Below, one piece after another: positions 24,161 to 32,858 of a stretch of DNA of 64,000 nucleotides. The number at the start of each line of letters is the position of its first letter. The stretch's first letter is position 1. The stretch is from an uncultured Bacteroides sp. (GTDB lineage Bacteria > Bacteroidota > Bacteroidia > Bacteroidales > UBA932). Under the pieces are notes generated by a model. The model did not search any database, was not told the origin of the DNA, and was given only the letters and a program-made list of their open reading frames with translations. Location of the stretch: positions 99,569 through 163,568 of the forward strand of contig CAMCGB010000005.1 of NCBI GenBank assembly GCA_945874355.1, given 5' to 3'. Made by a program: the position numbers and the translations under genes.

Positions 24161-25078
24161 CTAACGGAGCAGCAGCTCGGCTGAACCCAGAAGCGAAGTG
24201 CTGGTATATGCCTGGACAGTGTATATACCCTTGACGAAGGCAGGGATATTGTTCACATATATACCCAGGTCAACTTCGGTGCCCTGATAATCGACTTCAC
24301 GGGAAGCGGTAGCCTCCAGAGTTTCGTCTCCGAGAGTGAAAGTGGTACCCTTGCCGTCGCTGAGCAGGTTGCCGTCAGGATCGAATACCCTCACGAACAC
24401 CTCCACGGGACCTCTCTGGGCCAGTTCGTTTTCAACCAGGGACAGGTTCACCAGAAGCCTTGTGACCCTGTTGCTGCGGTCGGTAGTCTTGTCGGCCGAT
24501 GTGTGGGCCTCCATCCTGATGCCGCGGGCCTTTATGACAGAACCCACCGTAACTCTACCCGAGAGCTCTTCAACCTGCTGTGCGAGCTCTTCGTTCTGCC
24601 TTTTGGCCGATGCGGCTTCCCTGCGGGCCGATGCGGCTTCGGCAGTGAGCTTGTGGTTGAGGGTGTTCAGCGAATCGATCTGGGATATGTAGCCTCTCAT
24701 TATCGAACGCAGAGTGCCGAGCTCCTTTTCGTAGCTGCGGATCTTGGCCCGGTTGGTGGCCTCGGTCTTTTTGACCTTCTCCACCAGCTGGGCTATCTCT
24801 TCGCGGGAGGAGTCCAGCTGGGAGTTGATTGTATCGTACTCCGAAGACAGTCCTTCGTAGTCGGCCTGAAGGGCAAGAATCTGCTCCGTAAGGTCCTGCT
24901 TCTCACTGTTCAGCTCGCCCACTAGCTTGTTCTTGGTGGAGGTGACATATATGAGAGCGGCCACAAGCAGCACGGCTACCGCAATCAGGGCATACATCAC
25001 GGTCTTCAGACCGGAGTTTTCCTTTTTTTCTCTTTCTTTCCTTTCGAGTCTCTCGAGGGGATCTTCTCTTTCTTCCAT
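24161..25078 (-). CDS. Single-pass membrane protein with long coiled coil and C-terminal beta domain
   Basis: 305 residues. A charged N-terminus (MEEREDPLERLERKEREKKE) is followed by one membrane helix (VMYALIAVAVLLVAALIYV), then about 130 residues of coiled coil (LNSEKQDLTEQILALQADYE through NEELAQQVEELSGRV). The last ~110 residues look all-beta (VTRLLVNLSLVENEL, VEVFVRVFDPDGNLL, DLGIYVNNIPAF). The layout is inside-helix-outside, suggesting a periplasmic spacer protein. I recognise it as a conserved Bacteroidetes protein without an established function. hemW follows in the same transcript. Confidence 0.75.
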   Translation of the reverse strand: MEEREDPLERLERKEREKKENSGLKTVMYALIAVAVLLVAALIYVTSTKNKLVGELNSEKQDLTEQILALQADYEGLSSEYDTINSQLDSSREEIAQLVEKVKKTEATNRAKIRSYEKELGTLRSIMRGYISQIDSLNTLNHKLTAEAASARREAASAKRQNEELAQQVEELSGRVTVGSVIKARGIRMEAHTSADKTTDRSNRVTRLLVNLSLVENELAQRGPVEVFVRVFDPDGNLLSDGKGTTFTLGDETLEATASREVDYQGTEVDLGIYVNNIPAFVKGIYTVQAYTSTSLLGSAELLLR

Positions 25079-25106
25079 AATAGTTCGTTTTATTCTTCAA
25101 ACCTTA

Positions 25107-25151
25107 GTTCCGCAAACGCGGAACATCTTTTAGTCAAACTATGCAAAAGTA
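25107..25151 (-). promoter_or_regulatory. Promoter and leader hairpin of the coiled-coil gene
   Basis: TACTTTTG on the minus strand (25144-25151) matches the -7 consensus. In the roughly 65-base leader GTTCCGC/GCGGAAC (25107-25124) forms a perfect 7-bp stem with loop AAAC, without a following U-run; it may be a protein or RNA control site. Confidence 0.45.
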
Positions 25152-25193
25152 GCAAATAATATGCTAAATTCGCACAGTTAAACGATAATCAAT

Positions 25194-25661
25194 ATGAAGT
25201 ACGTACTTAGAGCCCTGAAATATTTCCTGAGCATGACAGTTCTGCTTGCCGTAGTGCTTGCCCTTCTCGCCGCCTTCCACCTGGTGGAGGCGGACATCGA
25301 CAAAATGTTCGTGAGCGGGATGAAGTCCGTCTGGCAGATAGCCCTGGTTCTGGCTGTGATTTCAGCCATCTACCCGAAGTTCGGATACGGCACGCGCAAG
25401 GCCCACATCAATGCCGACGAGCAGGGCATAAGGGCGGCAGTAATCAGAGTCCTGTCCAATCACGGCTATGTCACGGAGAAGGACGAGGGGAAGAGTATGA
25501 CTTTCCGCAAGGCTTCAGCCCTCTCGAAGGCTGCAAAGATATGGGAGGACCGCATCAGCGTCGAGATAGTGGCAGCAGGAGCGGAAATAGAAGGCCTGAC
25601 CAAAGATGTGGTAAGGCTGGTGAGCGCCCTGGAAGCTATTCCGACTCAAGAAGATGAGTAG
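25194..25661 (+). CDS. Small conserved membrane protein, function unknown
   Basis: 155 residues with two hydrophobic segments: FLSMTVLLAVVLALLAAFHL and VWQIALVLAVISAIYPKFGYG. A soluble C-terminal part of about 95 residues follows (AVIRVLSNHGYVTEKDEGKSMTFRK, then IWEDRISVEIVAAGAEIEG), which resembles a small alpha/beta domain. I do not recognise a named family. It is divergent from the coiled-coil gene, and its last 26 bases overlap the end of the convergent DUF3109 gene, an unusually deep tail-to-tail overlap for this window. Confidence 0.75.
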   Translation: MKYVLRALKYFLSMTVLLAVVLALLAAFHLVEADIDKMFVSGMKSVWQIALVLAVISAIYPKFGYGTRKAHINADEQGIRAAVIRVLSNHGYVTEKDEGKSMTFRKASALSKAAKIWEDRISVEIVAAGAEIEGLTKDVVRLVSALEAIPTQEDE

Positions 25662-26217
25662 CCGCAGCTGACAGGGCCTCATAGAACTCGTCACCATAAG
25701 TTCTGCGCAGTACCCCTTCCAGGAACTGATAGGCTCTGACGCCCTCGCGGCGGCCTTTGTCGAAGGCGCAGCGGCAGATTTCCCATTTATGAAGATTAAG
25801 GGCCTGGCCTCCTCCAGTCAGGGGAGTCACCCTTATAGGATAGAGCGAACAGCTGACAGGCTTACGGCAGCTGGCCATTTCTATTGCGCAAAGGCATTCT
25901 CCCCCGGGACCGAAATGGCAGTAGGCACATTCGGCACCGTTTACCAGAGGGGTCACCAGGTCGCCGTCCCTATCCACCTCGAAAAAGCCGGCATCCTGGG
26001 CGGCCTGCCTGCCCTGGGGTCTCATATATTGCTCATATCTGGGATAATCCCTTTCCAGCGAATCTATTTCCTCCTCATTGAGAGGAGCTCCGCTGTCGCC
26101 TATGATGCAACACGCTCCGCGGCAGGATTCATAGTCACAGGCAAAGTACTCAGTGACCACATCCTCGGAGACAAGAATGTCCCCAATCTGTATAATAGCT
26201 CCGAATTTCCGTTTCAT
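25636..26217 (-). CDS. DUF3109 cysteine-rich protein
   Basis: 193 residues. Cys-rich blocks ACDYESCRGACC, CAYCHFGPGGECLCAIE, CRKPVSCSLYPIRV and KWEICRCAF are the DUF3109 signature, related to YkgJ-type metal-binding proteins, and suggest a zinc or iron-sulfur site. The physiological role is unknown. The ATG at 26217 shares its first base with the TAA of the M16-like gene (TAATG), so the two are co-translated. Confidence 0.9.
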   Translation of the reverse strand: MKRKFGAIIQIGDILVSEDVVTEYFACDYESCRGACCIIGDSGAPLNEEEIDSLERDYPRYEQYMRPQGRQAAQDAGFFEVDRDGDLVTPLVNGAECAYCHFGPGGECLCAIEMASCRKPVSCSLYPIRVTPLTGGGQALNLHKWEICRCAFDKGRREGVRAYQFLEGVLRRTYGDEFYEALSAAATHLLESE

Positions 26218-28811
26218 TACAGGATTACGTACTCAACCTTTGCCCCGCGGCACAGCGCGCCGAGCATTTCCTTTACTTTCTTCTCATCCACTGCATTGAT
26301 GGCCTGCTTGTAGCCGGTATAAAGGTCCTTGCCGTCACTGTAGCGCATCAGCATTATGTCAATCAAGGTCTCCGGATTCTTAGCGGCGCTCTCGAACTCG
26401 TTGATAACCAGCGCTTTATATGCTTTCAAATCATCCTTTGAGATGGCCATTGAAGGGATTCTTTCGAGTATGCCGCGGGTCCTTTCCAGAAGGGCGAAGG
26501 GCGTGGGGCTCTCCATTCCGTAAGGCAGGCCGCTCTCGTAGCAGGGTGAGCAGGTGAAATAGACATTCAGCCTCTCCTCGGGGAAGACCTCCAGACGGTC
26601 GGAAATGGAAAGGGAGCCCCCGACGCTGTCAAAGCCGCTGACCAGCTTCTTGCGGAGCAGCTCCACTGCCACGCGGAAAGTCATATAATTTTGGATATTG
26701 TAGGCTACAGGGGCAGACAGGGCAATGCTCACTCCCCTTTCCAGGCCTCCGAGAACTCCGGGCGATGACTCCGAATAAGTGGTAATCGTACCTGTCGAAG
26801 TGTTGGCGCTGATTCTGGGCCTCTGGGCGAACTGGCGGCCGGTGCGGAAGCCTACCAGAGTCCTGCTGAGCTCCCGCTTGAGGGTCTCTTCGTCGAGGTC
26901 CCCCACCAGGATCAGCATGCCGTCGTTGACTTTGTCGAACTGGGTGGCAAAATAGTGCTCACACCGCTCCGGAAGGTCTTCCGCAAGGTTCTCCGCGTTC
27001 TTCCTGCCGGTGTAGAAGTAGTCCGGTCTCATAAGCGAGTCCATCAGGGAGTTGACGTCCCTGACATACATTTTCGACATATCTATGCGCAGGGCCTCGC
27101 ACTGACGGTAATATTCATAGTCCCGCTCCGAGACGTGCCTTGAATCCGCGAGCGAAAGCAGCGAACGCAGCAGAAGGTCCAGCTTGGATTTCGGAGCCCG
27201 GCCCCTGATTCTGAGGTCGGACAAGCTGGCCTGGGCCTCCATCGAGATGCCGTTGGCCTCGAGCATATAATGGAAAGAGTCCCCGTCCAGCCCGGCCGCG
27301 CCGCTCATCATCAGCATATCGGCCACGAAGGCAGCCTCTCCGCTGCGCAGCTCGCCAACGGAAGCCGTACCCCCTCGAAGCATAAGGGCATAATGGAACT
27401 CCCCTTTCACATCGGTTTTCTTGTATATGACCTTGATGCCGTTCGAGAAGGTCCACATCTTGCCCGCGGAGATGGTTTCCGTGGTTTCAGAATTCAATTT
27501 CACCTTCCCTTTCGGGGTGTACAAGCTCAGGGTGTCGCCGAAGTCGGTTTTGTAGGAAGCCGCATAAGGGCGGGCCGCAGCTTTGCGCCACGACGAAAGG
27601 AAGTCCTGCTTGAGGGCCTCCGCATCCGCTTCCGCCCCGGGCACACTGTAACGCAGGGTCAGATTGCGCTCCTGGTCGAGCAGCGCGGAAACGAAATTGT
27701 TGAACAGGTCCAGCTCCTTCTCCACGGGTATGGCCTTCGAAGCGAGGAAGGAGTTGATTGTGGCCTCCGATGCGAGGTTGGAGCCGAAAAAGTAGGCCGA
27801 AGCGCATTTGTCCACATATTCGCTGTTGCTCAGCTTCCGCCCGCTCTCCTCGCGGAGGGCCCGCATCACGAGCTTCTTCTTGGCGTCGCTGAACTCCAGG
27901 GCCTGGGCTCCGTAATTGTCCAGGGACGAAAGGGCCGAAGCGAGGATATCGGTGGCGGCCTGCAGGTAGTCTTTGGATGTCACCAGCGAAAAGATGTAAC
28001 ACTCGTCGGAGCTTCTCATCGAGCTGTCTATATACCGGCCGGAGAACTCGGCGAGCGGGATGTTCCGCCTTCTGAACTCAGCTTCCACGCGGCGCTTCAG
28101 GATGTTGGTCAGGACTTCGGCAAAAGTCCTGCTGACCAGGGGCTGGGGCGTATCCATCAGCTCAAGGGGAAGACGGCTGGCCTTATAGATGGCGTCCACA
28201 GATGCAAGGGAAGATGAATTGTTGGACATCACGGCCAAGGATATGGAGTTGCTCTGATTCCATTGATAATCAGAGCCTTGTGCACCTTTATCCACCTTGG
28301 GGACCATAATGGAGAGGAGTTTCATCCTTTCCTGGATCTTGTCGGCCTTTATGTCTCCGCTGACTATTATGGCCTGGGGGCAACGCTCCTGCGCGGCTAT
28401 ATCGAATAGCAGCATAAGGGTAGAGTCCGCAACGCTCTGCTCATAGGAGGGGACATTGCGGAAAAGGTACATACAGGACTCGGGAGAGTAACGGATGTAG
28501 CCGCAGCGCTCGTATCCGACGCCGTAGGCCGAGAGGAATTCGTGGGGAGAGCGGGGCTCAAAATGAGGGAGGCTTTCCAGGGCTTTGCGCTCCCTGTCCA
28601 TAGACGGCACGCCCTTTCGGGCAAGGGCGAAATCAGCAAAACCTTTCTGGTTGTCGCTGGTCACAAGGTAGTAATCCATTCCGTTCGGCAGGCTTCCGAC
28701 CGTGATTTCCTTAGCCTTCCCAAGGGACGGAAGCGCCTGGGAACGCATCATAGTAGGGAGCAGAAGCAGAATCAGGACGAGTATATGTCTGTAGTATGTC
28801 TTTTGTATCAT
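26217..28811 (-). CDS. M16-like peptidase with the zinc-binding motif missing
   Basis: 864-residue exported protein (signal MIQKTYYRHILVLILLLLPT) with four M16 (insulinase/pitrilysin) half-domains. The fold is recognised from ITVGSLPNGMDYYLV, CPQAIIVSGDIKADKIQERM, WTFSNGIKVIYKKTD, LRSGEAAFVADMLMMSGAAGL and NDGMLILVGDLDEETL. The HxxEH motif expected about 60 residues into the mature protein is absent: the corresponding stretch reads KALESLPHFEPRSPHEFL. It is therefore probably inactive as a protease, perhaps a partner or chaperone. Coupled to DUF3109 downstream; divergent from the TPR gene. Confidence 0.85.
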   Translation of the reverse strand: MIQKTYYRHILVLILLLLPTMMRSQALPSLGKAKEITVGSLPNGMDYYLVTSDNQKGFADFALARKGVPSMDRERKALESLPHFEPRSPHEFLSAYGVGYERCGYIRYSPESCMYLFRNVPSYEQSVADSTLMLLFDIAAQERCPQAIIVSGDIKADKIQERMKLLSIMVPKVDKGAQGSDYQWNQSNSISLAVMSNNSSSLASVDAIYKASRLPLELMDTPQPLVSRTFAEVLTNILKRRVEAEFRRRNIPLAEFSGRYIDSSMRSSDECYIFSLVTSKDYLQAATDILASALSSLDNYGAQALEFSDAKKKLVMRALREESGRKLSNSEYVDKCASAYFFGSNLASEATINSFLASKAIPVEKELDLFNNFVSALLDQERNLTLRYSVPGAEADAEALKQDFLSSWRKAAARPYAASYKTDFGDTLSLYTPKGKVKLNSETTETISAGKMWTFSNGIKVIYKKTDVKGEFHYALMLRGGTASVGELRSGEAAFVADMLMMSGAAGLDGDSFHYMLEANGISMEAQASLSDLRIRGRAPKSKLDLLLRSLLSLADSRHVSERDYEYYRQCEALRIDMSKMYVRDVNSLMDSLMRPDYFYTGRKNAENLAEDLPERCEHYFATQFDKVNDGMLILVGDLDEETLKRELSRTLVGFRTGRQFAQRPRISANTSTGTITTYSESSPGVLGGLERGVSIALSAPVAYNIQNYMTFRVAVELLRKKLVSGFDSVGGSLSISDRLEVFPEERLNVYFTCSPCYESGLPYGMESPTPFALLERTRGILERIPSMAISKDDLKAYKALVINEFESAAKNPETLIDIMLMRYSDGKDLYTGYKQAINAVDEKKVKEMLGALCRGAKVEYVIL

Positions 28812-28818
28812 GGTTCTA

Positions 28819-28847
28819 CAAAATTAAAACATTTTTTAGTATATTTG
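28819..28847. promoter_or_regulatory. Divergent -7 boxes between the M16-like and TPR genes
   Basis: TATATTTG on the plus strand (28840-28847) lies 37 bases before the TPR gene ATG. TAATTTTG on the minus strand (28819-28826) lies only 7 bases before the M16-like ATG, which would give an almost leaderless mRNA. No -33 boxes are clear. Confidence 0.45.
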
Positions 28848-28884
28848 CGACTTCGCGGAATATTAATTAAAGTACAATACAGTT

Positions 28885-29817
28885 ATGAAGAAAATTTTTG
28901 CTTCCATCGCTGCAGTGGTTCTCGCTTTGAGTTCTGTTCAGGCACAGGACCTTGCACAGATTACAGAGATCTACAACACTGGTGCCGCTTCTCTCACCTC
29001 GGGAGACAAGGAGACAGCCCTCAAGGCTTTCGAGCAGGCTTACTCTCTTGCCACCGCTCTCGGAGACGAGGGCAAGGAGGTTGCCGACAACTGCAAGGGT
29101 GTAATTCCCGACCTTTATCTCTCAATCGCCAAGGGGCTTGTTAACTCAGCTGACTATTCGGGAGCTATCGCCAAGATCAACCAGGCCATCGAAGTAGCCA
29201 CCAAGTTCGGGAATGCAGACATTGTCTCAGAAGCAAAGGAACTTCTTCCCAAGGTGCTGATGCAGAACGCAGGTACCCTCCTGAATGCCAAGAAGTACAC
29301 TGAAGCTGCCGAGATTTACCAACAGGTGTTCGACGCCGACCCGACCAACGGCACCGCAGCCCTCAGGCTCGGACTCGCCCTCAACGGAGCAGGCCAGGCT
29401 GACAAGGCAAAGGAGATTCTCACCAAGGCTTCCGAGCTCGGCCAGGAGAGCGCAGCTTCAAAGCAGCTCTACAACATCTTCCTCAAGGAGGCCGCTTCAG
29501 CCCTGAAAACCAAGAACTTCGCACAGGCAGCAGAGTCAGCTGTCAGCGCAATCCAGTACAACGAGAGCGCTCAGGCTTACCAGATTGCAGGACAGGCTTA
29601 CCAGATGCTTGGCAAGGCCTCCGAGGCCATCAAGTACTTCGACAAGTACCTCGAGCTTGCCCCGAACGCAAAGAACGCCACTCAGATTGCTTTCACCGTC
29701 GGAGCTCTCTACCAGCAGCTCAAGAACAACTCCAAGGCTGTGGAGTACTTCGAGAAGGCTGTTGCTGATCCTACCTACGGAGCTCAGGCAAAGAAGCTCA
29801 TCGAGGCTTTGAAGTAA
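28885..29817 (+). CDS. Exported TPR protein
   Basis: 310 residues with signal peptide MKKIFASIAAVVLALSSVQA-Q. The rest is built of TPR-like helix pairs: YNTGAASLTSGDKETALKAFEQAYSLA, NAGTLLNAKKYTEAAEIYQQVFDADP, YQMLGKASEAIKYFDKYLELAPNA and YQQLKNNSKAVEYFEKAVADP. Periplasmic protein-protein interaction is the likely role; no enzyme domain is present. The codons are strongly biased, which suggests high expression. The U32 gene starts 12 bases downstream with GTG. Confidence 0.85.
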   Translation: MKKIFASIAAVVLALSSVQAQDLAQITEIYNTGAASLTSGDKETALKAFEQAYSLATALGDEGKEVADNCKGVIPDLYLSIAKGLVNSADYSGAIAKINQAIEVATKFGNADIVSEAKELLPKVLMQNAGTLLNAKKYTEAAEIYQQVFDADPTNGTAALRLGLALNGAGQADKAKEILTKASELGQESAASKQLYNIFLKEAASALKTKNFAQAAESAVSAIQYNESAQAYQIAGQAYQMLGKASEAIKYFDKYLELAPNAKNATQIAFTVGALYQQLKNNSKAVEYFEKAVADPTYGAQAKKLIEALK

Positions 29818-29829
29818 TCGTACCGGGAC

Positions 29830-31596
29830 GTGAGAAGACTGGAACTTCTTGCTCCTGCAAAGGATAAAGTAATCGGCATCGCGGCCATTGACTGCGGTGC
29901 CGATGCAGTATATATTGCAGGGCCGGAGTTCGGGGCACGCAAGGCGGCAGGCAATCAGGTGGAGGATATTGCAGCCCTTTGCGGGTATGCCCACCGCTTC
30001 GGCGCGAGGGTCTTCGTCACTTTCAACACCATCATAGAAGAAGGCGAGCTTGAAAGGGCCCACAGCCAGATGCTTGAGTGCCAGAAGGCCGGAGCTGACG
30101 CCTTCATAATCCGCGATGCCAGGATAGCCTCGTGGAAGGATATCACCGTGCCCCTTCACGCATCTACCCAGTGCTCGATCAGGGACAGCAAAAGGGCGCT
30201 GGAGTACCAGGCGCTCGGATGCTCGCGCATCATTCTGGAGAGGGAGCTTTCGCTTGAACAGGTGCGGGAGATATGCAGCTCTGTGGACTGCGAAGTGGAG
30301 TTCTTCGTGCACGGAGCCCTGTGCGTATGCTACAGCGGAGAGTGTCTGCTCTCAGAGAGGCTGGACGGCAGGAGCGCCGACAAGGGAGAATGCATCCAGG
30401 CCTGCCGCTCGCTCTATACCCTTGAGGATGAGAAAGGTAAGGTAATCCTGAAGGACAAGGCCGTGCTCTCGCTCAAGGACTACAGGCTGCTCGAAAGGCT
30501 CGCTGACCTTGCCCAGGCGGGTGTGTGCTCATTCAAGATTGAGGGCAGGCTCAAAAATGAGACCTATGTAAGGAATGTGGTCAGGGAGTACTCCCAGGCG
30601 CTGGATGCTCTAGTCGGGCAGAGTGAAGGGAAGTACGGACGGGCTTCGTTCGGGACAGTCAGAGCTGACTTCACGCCGGACAGCGGGAAGACCTTCAACC
30701 GCGGATATACCAGCCTGTACCTGGACGGCAGACGCTCCCGCGGATGGTCCAGTATGGATACCCCGAAATCTATGGGAGAGCTTATGGGCCAGGTCGCTCA
30801 GGTAAAGCACAAGGGGCGGACTATGGAAGTAAGGCTCACTCTGAGAGACTCAGTCAGGCCTGCAGGCAACGGAGACGGATTCGCCTTCGTGCACAAAACA
30901 GGCATCATCGGCTTCCGCGCCGACAAATGCGAGAACGGAGTCATCATAGCCAAAGACATAGCCCAGCTCAGCGCCGGGATGGCTCTGTACCGTAACATAG
31001 ATACCGAATTCGAGAAGAAGGTGCTCTCGGGACGCTGCCGCAGGGAAATCCCCTGCCGCGTGGACGTGCGCATCAGCGGGGATTTCAACATAGAGCTTAA
31101 GGCCCTCACGCAGGACGGCAGGGAGATTGTGAGCTCGTTCGGCGCCGACACTCCCCGCTGCGAAAACCCCGCAAGGGCTCTCGAGATGATGCGCGAGCAG
31201 CTCTCCAAAAGAGCCTCAATCTACAATTTCAGCGTGGGTGACATAACAGTCGGAACCCGCTCGGGAGCCCTTCCGCTGCTGAGTGCGGCTACGCTCAACT
31301 CCATGCGCCGCCTGCTCGCCGAAGACCTCGACAGAGTGGAATGCAAAAGGGCTGAACTGCTCAACACTCCGCGCCCCGAAAATCCCTCCGCCCTGACTCC
31401 TATAGTTCAGGACAAAAGGGATGCTTCTTCCCGCACTCTTATAAAGAGCAAGTACTGCGTCAAGTACGAACTCGGGCTCTGCCCGCTTCACCAGAAAGGC
31501 ATATCAGGCAGGCTCTATATCACAAACAATTCCAGACGCTTCGCCCTCGAGTTCGACTGCAAAGAGTGCGAAATGAGGGTGGTGGACTTAAGCTAG
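29830..31596 (+). CDS. U32 family peptidase-like protein (RlhA/PrtC group)
   Basis: 588 residues starting with GTG 29830 (MRRLELLAPAKDKVIGIAAI). The U32 barrel shows GADAVYIAGPEFGARKAAGN, VFVTFNTIIEEGEL, VPLHASTQCSI, LERELSLEQV, VEFFVHGALCVCYSGECLLSE and the following Cys-rich KGECIQACR, then FKIEGRLKNETYV. These four Cys probably bind an iron-sulfur cluster; bacterial relatives act in tRNA or rRNA hydroxylation, while others were described as collagenases. The C-terminal part (YELGLCPLHQKG) is also typical. Stop codon TAG interlocks with that of the convergent lipoprotein gene (CTAG at 31593-31596). Confidence 0.9.
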   Translation: MRRLELLAPAKDKVIGIAAIDCGADAVYIAGPEFGARKAAGNQVEDIAALCGYAHRFGARVFVTFNTIIEEGELERAHSQMLECQKAGADAFIIRDARIASWKDITVPLHASTQCSIRDSKRALEYQALGCSRIILERELSLEQVREICSSVDCEVEFFVHGALCVCYSGECLLSERLDGRSADKGECIQACRSLYTLEDEKGKVILKDKAVLSLKDYRLLERLADLAQAGVCSFKIEGRLKNETYVRNVVREYSQALDALVGQSEGKYGRASFGTVRADFTPDSGKTFNRGYTSLYLDGRRSRGWSSMDTPKSMGELMGQVAQVKHKGRTMEVRLTLRDSVRPAGNGDGFAFVHKTGIIGFRADKCENGVIIAKDIAQLSAGMALYRNIDTEFEKKVLSGRCRREIPCRVDVRISGDFNIELKALTQDGREIVSSFGADTPRCENPARALEMMREQLSKRASIYNFSVGDITVGTRSGALPLLSAATLNSMRRLLAEDLDRVECKRAELLNTPRPENPSALTPIVQDKRDASSRTLIKSKYCVKYELGLCPLHQKGISGRLYITNNSRRFALEFDCKECEMRVVDLS

Positions 31597-32747
31597 TCCA
31601 GCTCCAGCACTATCTCCACATCTCCCATTCTCAAGGCGCGGTTGCTGCTCGACAGAAGGAAGTCCCGGCTCAACGAACCCCTCCACACAATATCGTCCCG
31701 GTCTTTATAGGGAATGTTGATTGTAAAGCCATACGACTTAGAGTTGTACTTGACCACCGCCTCGCATTTCCACTCGGTCGTCGTACCTCCGTCATCCTCG
31801 TGGATCAGAAAAGCTATGTTTTCCATCTGAGGGGTGAAATCGGTCAGAAGTATCGAATCGAAAGGCAGGGTCCTGCCCAGCTGGCTGCGGCGCACAACTA
31901 TCATACAGTCAGTGACCGAAGGGTTATAAAGGAGCAAATCCTCGTCCTTTGTGGCCCTGAAGCCGTTTACCGCCCCGCATTTCAAAAAGAACTCCGAAGC
32001 CCCGGCCAGCCAGCTATCGTAATTGCGGTGCATCTTGAACGACTTGAGCCTTAGCACTTTACTGCTGCCATCCTGCGATTTTGTACCCGAAGGGAGAAAG
32101 GGGTCCAGGGCCTCGAGCGGAGTGTAGAGCGAGTCGTCATTGATGTTGACCACCCACACCGGCCTTTGCTGCGCCACAGACTCCGTCACCAGGACAGAAT
32201 CGAGGCTCGCGGCGTCATCGGACAGGAAGTAGCCGTAATTGCTTTCGCTCCCGTCGCCCGGATCGAAGGTGATGATGGGAAAGGTACTGCCGTCCCACAG
32301 CTCTGAATACGGCCAATAAATCTGCATCTTGCTGTCAGACAGCAGATCGAGGTAGCGCTGCACAGTCATAGTGCCGCCCGCCTTGGTTGAGAGCTGTTGC
32401 TCAAGATACTCCTGAAGCACATTCCGCAGGGGTCTGGAGTAGCTTTTGCGCGCTGCCTTTGTAGAGGAAGCTCCCACCCCGCTCCCGGGAGAGGCAATCA
32501 AATCCGAGAGCATATACTCCTCATCATAGCCGTTGAGGCTCGACTCGCTGACCGCATCATACACTTCTGACAGGTTCTCGCTGTCCAGCGCGAGACTTGA
32601 GAGCACCCGGGCGAAGCCGCGGTGGGAAAGGATGTCGCTCTGCGAGGCAGAATCGGAAGGCTTGCCCTGCGGACTGCAGGAAAGGAAACACAGCACCATA
32701 AGTGCGAAAAGGGCCGAAGGCCGCGAAAAAAGATCAGAAACCATCAT
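31593..32747 (-). CDS. Lipoprotein of unknown function
   Basis: 384 residues with N-terminus ending LMVLCFLSC, a good lipobox (FLSC). The remainder has no family I recognise. It contains an Asp/Ser-rich N-terminal third (SENLSEVYDAVSESSLNGYDEEYMLSD), then beta-rich sequence (WPYSELWDGSTFPIITFDPGDGSESNYGYFL, RPVWVVNINDDSLY) and CEAVVKYNSKSYGFTINIPYKDRDD near the end, which looks like a small calycin-like or beta-sandwich fold. Divergent from the GH78 gene. Confidence 0.7.
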   Translation of the reverse strand: MMVSDLFSRPSALFALMVLCFLSCSPQGKPSDSASQSDILSHRGFARVLSSLALDSENLSEVYDAVSESSLNGYDEEYMLSDLIASPGSGVGASSTKAARKSYSRPLRNVLQEYLEQQLSTKAGGTMTVQRYLDLLSDSKMQIYWPYSELWDGSTFPIITFDPGDGSESNYGYFLSDDAASLDSVLVTESVAQQRPVWVVNINDDSLYTPLEALDPFLPSGTKSQDGSSKVLRLKSFKMHRNYDSWLAGASEFFLKCGAVNGFRATKDEDLLLYNPSVTDCMIVVRRSQLGRTLPFDSILLTDFTPQMENIAFLIHEDDGGTTTEWKCEAVVKYNSKSYGFTINIPYKDRDDIVWRGSLSRDFLLSSSNRALRMGDVEIVLELD

Positions 32748-32830
32748 AGAATATAAGTTTTGGTGCGCGAAAGTAAGAACACCAGCCGGAAGTGAGGTTA
32801 AAAAACAGAAAAAAAGAGTTTAATATTTCG

Positions 32831-32838
32831 TATCTTTG
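32831..32838 (+). promoter_or_regulatory. -7 box of the rhamnosidase promoter
   Basis: TATCTTTG stands 20 bases before the GH78 ATG. The region upstream is very A-rich without a clear TTTG at -33. Confidence 0.5.
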
Positions 32839-32858
32839 GGCTTACAAAAATTAATAAC

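Noticed and set aside
27270..28217. 315-codon plus-strand frame over the M16-like gene
   Set aside because: Antisense to a coherent four-domain protein; Gly/Val/Arg-rich without motifs.
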